The notes under the pieces: generated by a model | Told to the model about the DNA's origin: nothing | Databases searched by the model: none | The model's input: the letters and a program-made list of their open reading frames with translations, nothing else | Position numbers and translations under genes: made by a program | Shown: piece after piece, positions 56,873-64,000 of the stretch | Numbering within the stretch: position 1 is the stretch's first letter | Layout: each line of letters begins with the position of its first letter | Assembly: GCF_958450345.1 (NCBI RefSeq) | Contig: NC_088782.1 | Location: forward strand, 6,457,501-6,521,500 | Source: Calliphora vicina | Lineage: Eukaryota; Arthropoda; Insecta; Diptera; Calliphoridae | Reading direction: 5' to 3' | DNA length: 64,000 nucleotides

Positions 56873-58170
56873 AGGAGTGAGATCGAAAAATTCTTAACAC
56901 ACGTTTTTCATTACATTTTTTAACCCAAGTATTATTTGAATTTTTTTTTGATCAAGTTACCTTTGAAAAACATGTCAGTTATTATGTGTAATGTCAATTA
57001 TATTAATTTTTTTGTTAATCTGATTAAAATGAGTGACCAGAAAAAAGTGCGTACTGAAATTATTAAATATTTTCAACAAAACCCAACTTGGTCTTACAAA
57101 AAGTTGGCCAAGCATACAAAGGTCTGCCGTCAAACTGTTTCCAATGTTATTAAACAGTACCGGGAGAACTTGTCAGTTGATAGAAAACCTGGTTCAGGTA
57201 GAAGGAATGGTCCACATGATGTTTCTAAAGCCAAAAAAATAGAACGCATTTTCAAAAGAGCTCCCAACACATCCGGTAGGAAAGCAGCCCGGTTAGCTCA
57301 GTGCTCGGACTATTTGGTACGAAAAGTTAAAGCTAATGCAGGTTTAAAAACATACAAGGCTCAAAAAGTTCCTGACAGGAACGCTACTAAAAATTTAGAG
57401 GCCAAAAACAGTGCACGGAAATTGAAGTCAAGTTTTATAAAAAAATATTCTTGTTGCATAATGGATGACGAAACGTATGTTCTGGCAGATTTTTCGCAAC
57501 TTCCAGGTCAAAAATTTTATGTTGCTGATGCTCGAGGGAATGTTGAAGAAAAGTTTAGGACCCAAAAGCAGACAAAATTTCCCAGAAAGTTCTTGTTATG
57601 GCAAGCAATATGCAGTTGCGGCAAAAGAAGCCACTCATTTGTTACAACGGGCTCTATAAATACCGAAATTTACATCAAGGAATGTTTACAAAAAAGGCTG
57701 CTTCCATTCATAAGACTTCATAATGTGTCCACTTATTTTTGGCCTGACTTGGCATCCTGTCACTATGGCAAACAAGCCCTTGAGTGGTACAAGAACAATA
57801 ATGTGGTATTTGTACCAAGAGAGGCAAATCCTCCAAACTGCCCGGAGCTAAGGCCAGTGGAGAGATATTGGGCTCTTGTTAAAAGAGAATTGAAGAGTAC
57901 AAAAAAGGTGTCCAAAAGTGTGGTAGATTTTAAACGGAGATGGACTACATGTTCGAGCAAAGTGACAGAAAGCACTATAAAAACGTTAATGGAAGGGTTT
58001 CCGAAAAAGGTTCAAAATTTCATCACTAGTGATTAAAACTATAAAAATAATTTTTTTTGTAAATTGTAATAATAATTTCAATCAAATAAAAAAAAAATTA
58101 AAGCTGTAAGTTTAGTGGTTTCTTTTTTATAAACATATATGTATGTTAAGAATTTTTCGATCTCACTCCT
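56873..58170 (+). mobile_element. Apparently intact DD37E Tc1/mariner-superfamily transposon
   Basis: It is 1298 bp long. Perfect 26-bp terminal inverted repeats (56873-56898 and 58145-58170; outer end AGGAGTGAGATCG) are flanked by TA on both sides (56871-56872, 58171-58172). One uninterrupted transposase gene fills the interior. The empty target can be inferred from the related mariner at 61690, where the flanking words are contiguous (TGTTCCATC then TTTCAACATGC). Confidence 0.9.
57029..58036 (+). CDS. DD37E transposase, full length (335 aa)
   Basis: The ATG at 57029 gives MSDQKKVRTEIIKYFQQNP. Earlier ATGs exist in the 5' UTR (56971, 56985 and 57006-region frame) but this start fits the usual ~340-aa size. 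Residues ~1-110 hold paired helix-turn-helix DNA-binding domains (YKKLAKHTKVCRQTVSNVIK; ARLAQCSDYLVRKVK) joined by a basic, GRPR-like PGSGRRNG. The catalytic triad is D147 (MDDETY), D240 (FWPDLAS) and E278 (RPVERYW), with 37 residues between the last two. The protein would bind the 26-bp ends and move the element by cut and paste into TA. There are no stops, no frameshift and no missing key residue. The subfamily (TRT/L18-like or another) is undecided. Confidence 0.9.
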   Translation: MSDQKKVRTEIIKYFQQNPTWSYKKLAKHTKVCRQTVSNVIKQYRENLSVDRKPGSGRRNGPHDVSKAKKIERIFKRAPNTSGRKAARLAQCSDYLVRKVKANAGLKTYKAQKVPDRNATKNLEAKNSARKLKSSFIKKYSCCIMDDETYVLADFSQLPGQKFYVADARGNVEEKFRTQKQTKFPRKFLLWQAICSCGKRSHSFVTTGSINTEIYIKECLQKRLLPFIRLHNVSTYFWPDLASCHYGKQALEWYKNNNVVFVPREANPPNCPELRPVERYWALVKRELKSTKKVSKSVVDFKRRWTTCSSKVTESTIKTLMEGFPKKVQNFITSD

Positions 58171-58769
58171 TATTTCAACATGCGAGAGATGGTTTGTGCG
58201 GTTCAGAAGTGGTGATTTTGACACGGAAGACAATGATCGCCTAGGCCAGCCAAAAAAGTTTGAAGTCCAAGAATTGGAGGCATTACTCCATGAACATTGC
58301 TGTAAAACTCAACAAGAGCTTCCAAAATCATTGGGAGCTACACAAACAGCAATTTCAAAAAGGTTTCTAGCAGCAGGATTCACCCAAAAGCAGGGAAATT
58401 GGATACCATACGAATTGATGTCCGAAATTATGCTTGAATGCTATAAAAGAAAATCATTTTTGCACCGAATTATTACTTGCGGTGAAAAATGGATCCATTA
58501 CAATAACCCGAAGAAGCCCCGAATCAAATTGGTGGAAGCAAAATGGTGCTATATATTATGAGCTGCTGAAATCTGACCAGACCTTCATAGGGAACCTGTA
58601 ACGAACGCATCTGATTAGTTTGAAGTGAGAATTGGCTGAAAAAAGCCCAGAATATGCGTAATATGCTGGTCCGAACTGGATAAAATTCGAGTTTAAGTTA
58701 TTTAAATGGTATTTATGAAGGACGAAGTTTTAGAGCGGCCTATTTTTTAATCTAATTGAGATATTGACT

Positions 58770-59175
58770 TGAAATTATGACCAATTATGGACCGATCACC
58801 ATGAAATTAGGTCGTGTGATTTATGTCTATATTAAAGTTAACTATGTTGAATTTTGTGTGTATACCAAAATTTTTAAGCGATTTATGCACGTTAAAGTGA
58901 TTTTCGGAAGCGGGTCTATATGGGAGCTATGACTAATTATAGACCGATCGTAACAAAATTTGGTGACATGAATTTTGTATACATAAAACTTATTTGGGGA
59001 GGCATTTGTGGAGATACATATATAAATTAAATATTTATGACCGATAAAGTCCAATTTCGGATGGACATTTGTATGGGGCTAGGTGAAATAATAGACCGAT
59101 TTCAGCCTTGGGCCGAAAAAATAGTATGTACCAAATTTGATCGAAATATCTTCGAAATTGCGACCTGTACTCTTT
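58770..59175 (-). repeat. R2 fragment
   Basis: TGACCAATTATGGACCGATC, 'gttaaagtgattttcgga', GGGAGCTATGACTAATTATA and ATTTCGGATGGACATTTGTA appear in R2 order. The hairpin end is absent. It stops at GCGACCTGTACTCT, the same word that precedes the GTCC run in other copies. Confidence 0.6.
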
Positions 59176-59239
59176 ATTTATTAACAAAACTTAATGAAAT
59201 TTTCAACGTTTTTTAAATATGCCATTCTAAATAACAAAG

Positions 59240-60164
59240 TGTAAAAAAAACTTGCAAAAAGGTCAAAGGGAATCCCGCAATTCCTAAAATTTGGACAGAA
59301 AATCCCAAAAAAGGTATTTTTTACAATTTTGCCCATAGGGTCCACATTTCCTTCGGGGCTGGGAAAATGCTTTGGGGATAAATAGGGAACACATCATAAA
59401 TAGGGAACACATTTGGGATTTTAAAACATGTGGCCCAAATTTGAAATTTTTACAAAAAATATGTTAAATTCCGAAGGCCATAGAGCCGATATATTCGAAA
59501 AAAAGGACATGTTTTTTATACCAGAATGTTCTCCGTAAAGATAGCTTACAGAAAAACATAAAATTGTTAAATGTTCTTAAAGAAAGTTTTTTTTAATAAA
59601 AAGAGTTAGGTCACATTTTCATCCAAAAAATAGAAAAATTTTACAATTTTTTTAATTTTTAAATTGAAAATCGTTTATTTTTGGATCCACAATTGATATT
59701 GCTCTGAAATCTTTTGTATGTTATTCGTAATTTAGTTGTCTAAATAAGAAAATCGAGTCCATGCGGTCCAAAGGTTCGACATATATTTTTAAAAAAAAGC
59801 GGACCAAGGTATGGCAAAATTTTAAAATTTCAATTTTGAAATGCCTATAACTCGGAAATTATAACAGATAAAGAGGACACGCAAGCATGTTTTTTCCTAG
59901 CCGAGCGCTTTCCAAAAATATAAAAATCATTGAAATCGGATGGGAAACAAAAACATTGCACGTGTTTAAAAATATTACATGTCAAAGGTAACCCACTTTG
60001 AGCCCCTATAGCGCCGCACCTGGATAATTTGTAGGGCCAATTTTAATAACTTAATCTCGAATACTCCTTGGCTACGCCCTTGTCAAATTTTATTCCGATC
60101 GGATGAGCCGTTTAAAAATGAAAGATTTATTTCCAAAAATGTTTGATTCTGTCCACTGTGCAAT
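59240..60164. repeat. Possible second Transib-like element, one end only
   Basis: The block has a composition and vocabulary unlike its neighbours (CGGAAATTATAACAGATAAA, CCTATAGCGCCGCACC, 'ttccgatcggatgagccgt'). It ends at GATTCTGTCCACTGTG, whose complement CACAGTGGACAGAATC resembles the Transib terminus at 28598. A matching left end was not found, so the call is weak. Confidence 0.3.
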
Positions 60165-61689
60165 GTCTGGTTATGTGTAACTTATAGTTATACTGTCGGT
60201 CAAAATAATTTTTGTATGAATACTTTGTGATAATGGGGTTAAGGCTGGAAAAAGTACTACATATTTGAATATTATTTTGATACCCAGAAATATTTTAATT
60301 TTCCATCCCCGTCGACATTCATGCTCTCTTATTTGCTATTTTTCATTTTGCCAAATAACAAAGAATAGAACAAACTAAAAGAGATTGTTGTGTTTTAGTG
60401 CAACAATTCTATTTGTGGCTTGATGCAATATTTCAGTTGGCTGTTCATTCGTTAGATAGTTGGCTGCGCATGTGCAACATTATAACTTCCGGGGTAAATA
60501 CACTAAAAATAGGTCAATGAAAATATTGCCATTGCCATGTCTCTCCATTTCTCCATCCATCTAATGCTTTCTTTCATACTCTCTTTCTCTCTCATGCTCT
60601 ATCTTCTTGCAAACTGCATTTAATTTCAGTAGGTAACTTTAGAAGCATTAGAAGACTGTATGGTAGTCTGTCTCACTAAGAACAATCAAAAGTTCAAATA
60701 AAATTGCTTGCCTTACACAATATTTAGTGGCTTGAGTAAAAACAACAACATGAATGTATAAAATACAAAAATTTAAAAAAAAATAAATAAAAAATAATCA
60801 TAATTGCATTTTATTGGTTTGGTTGGGTCGTTTGGCCGTTTGGTCGGCTGCTAGCTTTTATTAACCAAAATTTAAGCAATTGAAAATCAAATTATATTGC
60901 TTGAACTCAAAACTAATTGAAATCAATATAATTTCAATTGTTAACATAAACCGTCCGCAAATCTAAGCTCAAGATTGAGGTCATGAAATTCCTATCTTTT
61001 TATAGAATTGTTGAAAAATAAAAACAAGGCAATAATATAATTCTAATTTTAGCAGAGACTTGCTAAAGTATACTCACTTTTTCAAATGCATTTAACATTT
61101 CACATGTCAAAATGTAATTGATTTGGCAAAATTTATAATTTGTTGGCCATATATGACAAAAATTGGTAAAAACTTTGAGTCATCTCTGGACTCTGAACAT
61201 TAGCAGTTTAAGATTCTCAAAAGCTTCAGATCACATTAATGCATATGATCCTCATAGTGATGGGGCTCGCAATTTTGCAAGGTTAACTACCATTAGCTCT
61301 GAAATACCATTTGAGCTCAAAAACAGTTAAATATCGTTACCGTTTTCCACAAGGCGTATTAACAAGGTGAGTGCATCCCGGCAACAAATACAACAATGCA
61401 AAAACAACAGGCAATTTGTTTTTGTTAAAATGTACGGTAAATGTCAAAATCAAGGCGAATTGAAATATTACTATGTTATTTACAATAACAAATGTAAACA
61501 TAAACAAAGTTTGACATATAGTGTACATAAAACCACAGCGAATTAAGAAACAGCTGATTTTATGCACTCGCCTTGGTTTTCCATAAGTAATTCTAAATTA
61601 TAAAAATTCCCATTTAGTTTTTATAGCCTTAAAATTTTGATAAGTCGGCCTTAAAATGATAAATTATTTTTATTTTTTATGTGAAATTT
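60165..61689. other. Gene-free AT-rich DNA
   Basis: A CT-rich stretch at 60540-60605 (CTCTCTTTCTCTCTCATGC) may be regulatory. No coding exon or transposon end was recognised. Confidence 0.35.
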
Positions 61690-62790
61690 ATTATTTGCAG
61701 TATGATTTAAAAATTCAGGATTTTTGTTTTCAATAACTTATATGTCATTTTAAAGGGTACATATCTGTCATTTATTTTCACTTAGTTATTGAACAGAACA
61801 GTGTAAATAACAAAGTTTTCGAATTTTGCGGGAAGTTTTGCTTTACTTCCTTAATTTTAAAACAAGTGCTGCTGAAGAACAATGATGGCTCACCAAAGCT
61901 TACAATGAATGTGTTCCATCGGTTTCAACATGCGAGAGATGGTTTGTTCAGTTCAGAAGTAGTGATTTTGACACGGAAGACAAAGATAGCCCAGGCTCGC
62001 CAAGAATTGGAGGCATTACTCCATGAAGATTATTGTCAAACTCAACAAGAGTTTGCAAAATCTTTGGCAGCTACTCAAGCAGCAATTTCAAAACGTTTGC
62101 GAGCAGTAATATTCATCTAAAATCAGGGAACTTGAGTACCATGCGAATTGAAGCCGAAAGACCTTGAAATTAGATTTTGCGTGTCCAAAATGATGCTTAA
62201 ACGCTATAAAAGAAATTAATGTTTGCACCGAATCATTACTTGCGATAAAAAATGGATCCATTACAATAATCCGAGGCGTTCAACCAGCCAAAGAAAAATA
62301 TGCATGCGGCTAGAGTATTTCTCTGTATGTGGTGGGAGAAAAAGGGTGCTATCTATAATGTGCTGCTGCAATCTCACCATACCAGCACAGGGAACCTGTA
62401 CCAATCGCAACTGATTCGTTTGAAGCAAACATTGGCCCAGAATATGCGGCCAGACATGAAACAGTAATATCATTATGTCAATGCTCGACGATATGTTTCA
62501 ATACCTGTTAAAAACTATTTAGAATGAAGTGGTTGGGATGTTTTGCCTCACCCTATTTATAGTCCAGACCGTTCCCCGTGAGACCACAATCTGTTTTGAT
62601 TGATGCAGAAAGCTCTCTCTGGAATACGCTTCACTTTGGAACAGAGTATTCGATATTGGCTTGATTCGTTCTTGGCCTCAAATGATGAGCCGTTCTTTTG
62701 GCTCGGAATCCATACATTGCCAGAAATATTGGAAATGATCATAGCTAACAATGGCCAATACATTGAATAAATTTATATTGTACAAATGTT
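61690..62790 (+). mobile_element. Mauritiana-type mariner, near full length but inactivated
   Basis: This is the longest of the five copies. Broken frames cover the N-terminal domain (RFQHARDGLFSS.., EALLHEDYCQTQQEFAKSLA, ATQAAISKRLRA), the core (HRIITCDKKWIHYNNPRR; the HDNA block is changed to YVNARR; then IYSPDRSP) and the C-terminus (ALSGIRFTLEQSIRYWLDSF, LEMIIANNGQYIE). There are many stops, and the second catalytic Asp is lost. It shows the empty site for the DD37E insertion in the sister copy. Confidence 0.75.
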
Positions 62791-63507
62791 TCACAAAAAA
62801 GCTAAAATAGTGATATTTATCAGCAATTAAATAAGAATTAAAATTTTACTTTAATCCTAGTAAAAAAAGTTACAATTTAAGATAGAAATTCTAATCTCAT
62901 TCTATGTTTTATGCCCAATAAAAATATGTAACTCTTGCAATTTCTAATAAAGTTCTAAGCTGCTGCTCTCGCATTTACCAATTAATTTTAGTATTCTTAT
63001 TTTGAAGAGAACATTTTAGATTTTTATTCTTAATTTTTGCATAAATTACTTAGTAGACATCAAATGGGAAGAATTTTTGCAAAAATGAAAAACAACAACA
63101 ACAACATAATAAAAAAAAACAGCACACATCCAGAAGTAAAAGACACAAACATGATCAAAGTTTGCAAAGACAAAAACAGCAAAAAAAAATAAAAAAAATT
63201 TATACACATCGTTCACTCGGCCGCTTAAGTTCATTGGCATACTTTTGTGCATGCGCAAAAACCCACAATACTACAATACAAAATCTGAAAACAACAGCAA
63301 CAAGCCATAAATACAGACATACATACATACATTCATACAGACATCAGTTAACACTATTGCCATTGCCAATATCAACCAGCTAAGCTACCAACCAACCAAC
63401 CAACTACATACAACAGAAGCAACAATATGACGACAACAACATAACGACAACGACGACAGAGACAAGATAGTAGAAACACTCTGTGTACCAACACACAGAG
63501 TACAGAG
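62791..63507. other. Probable promoter/leader-like region before the right-edge reading frame
   Basis: It is rich in CA and AAC words (AACAACAACAACAACATAAT, 'acatacatacatac', ACGACAACGACGACAGAGAC), as in long fly 5' UTRs. TCAGTT with A at 63346 could be an initiator, but no DPE lies at +28. Confidence 0.35.
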
Positions 63508-63654
63508 ATGTCAATTGTCGAAGACGAAGAAAATGCTTCAGAAAAAACCAATAACATTTTAGAAAATCAAAAAACTTATCAGGATCAGGAGTTTTTCACT
63601 AGGTTTCTTTATACAAGGGCCACTTGCCACTTTAAGAAGAAAATGTTTAATTAA
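63508..63654 (+). CDS. Tentative first coding exon or small ORF (48 codons)
   Basis: The ATG at 63508 opens MSIVEDEENASEKTNNILEN, an acidic and polar start, in good leader-like context. The frame ends at TAA (63652-63654). The real exon might instead stop at the weak donor ACTAG|GTTTCT near 63600 and continue outside the window, because the last ~18 residues look non-coding. There is no recognised domain. Confidence 0.25.
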   Translation: MSIVEDEENASEKTNNILENQKTYQDQEFFTRFLYTRATCHFKKKMFN

Positions 63655-63659
63655 ATTTC

Positions 63660-64000
63660 GCTAGAATTCAACCATAATATGATCATATCCCTATCATGTT
63701 TTTCTTAGATTATGGTTGTGCTGTAATCCTAATCCCTATCATGTTTTTATTAGATTATGGTTGTGCTGGAATCATAATATGATTGAACTCGATCATGTTA
63801 TGGTTGTGGCACAGCAACTTGTAGAACCCAAATATGAATAATATTTACAAATAAATAATTATATCTAATTGGATCATATTATTTTATGATATTTGATCTA
63901 CAAAGTAGTAATATTATGGTCATGTTACGACATTAATTTAATTTGACAGAAATCATAAAATTCAATCAATCATAATATGACTACGTTCGATTATGATTAC
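63660..64000. repeat. CATAATATGATT-rich element running off the right edge
   Basis: ACCATAATATGATCATATCC, GATTATGGTTGTGCTG (twice), ATCATAATATGATTGAACTC and CATGTTATGGTTGTGG recur in both orientations. The family resembles 16300-16680 and its motifs resemble those of the foldback at 18429. Confidence 0.5.

Larger units (their letters stand above)
56590..58680 (+). mobile_element. Mauritiana-type mariner, split by a DD37E transposon
   Basis: The 5' part (from ~56600) reads to 'CTGTTCCATC' at 56870. After the insertion it resumes TTTCAACATGCGAGAGATGG. It then encodes RWFVRFRSGDFDTEDNDR, KKFEVQELEALLHEHC, ATQTAISKRF, QKQGNWIPYELM and RKSFLHRIITCGEKWIHYN. The N-terminal half is fairly well kept, but later frames are broken and the copy ends before the catalytic core is complete. 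Confidence 0.75.

Noticed and set aside
60001..60020. tRNA or other RNA gene in GC-richer words
   Set aside because: No cloverleaf, A/B box pair or conserved loop could be found here or elsewhere in the window.

Overview
The window looks like nuclear DNA of a higher fly. The inference of a calyptrate fly, such as a blowfly or house-fly relative, rests on four things: very high A+T, short introns with fly-type splice sites, Inr/DPE core promoters at the correct spacing, and abundant dipteran repeats of the mini-me/DINE-1 (Helentron) kind alongside mauritiana-type mariners. It is gene-poor. Two multi-exon genes can be reconstructed in full, one gene enters from the left edge, one tentative first exon lies at the right edge, and much of the rest is recognisable repeat or transposon debris.

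Host genes. (1) The first two coding exons of an unrecognised lysine-rich protein lie on the minus strand at 1-272. (2) A plus-strand SLC17-family (sialin / Na-phosphate cotransporter type) membrane transporter has six coding exons, 11524-25969, giving 507 codons. Its first coding exon is only 65 nt long and sits 11.5 kb upstream of the second. An Inr/DPE promoter at 3349, a non-coding exon ending at 3667 and a possible 55-nt exon at 5281-5335 may form its 5' end. (3) A plus-strand DUSP14-type dual-specificity phosphatase has two coding exons, 37843-37955 and 42603-43215, giving 241 codons, with an Inr/DPE promoter at 37657. (4) A 48-codon reading frame at 63508 may be the first exon of a further gene.

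Mobile DNA. Two families of roughly 0.5-0.9 kb Helentron-like repeats, called R1 and R2 here, recur about ten and seven times. They share a terminal hairpin plus a common end although their interiors differ. Other elements are nested in and around them: a Transib-like element with RSS-like CACAGTG ends and CGTCG target duplications (28598-30148); two hAT-like non-autonomous elements with 8-bp duplications (23984-24721, 48762-49659); an internally deleted DD41D element with perfect ends (33997-34949) and a decayed relative (20172-21633); an apparently intact DD37E element (56873-58170) inside a dead mariner; five degraded mauritiana-type mariners; and a 5'-truncated non-LTR retroelement that still has an open RNase H domain (8318-9660).

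Tandem and hairpin DNA. There is a 1.36-kb array of ~27-bp hairpin-forming units (53377-54737), a 31-bp palindromic minisatellite inside the phosphatase intron (39200-40093), a ~200-bp satellite-like repeat splitting a mariner (7780-10060), a 444-bp foldback (18429-18872) and several small snapback elements. I found no rRNA, tRNA or CRISPR. All gene models and family calls were read by eye and no database was searched.
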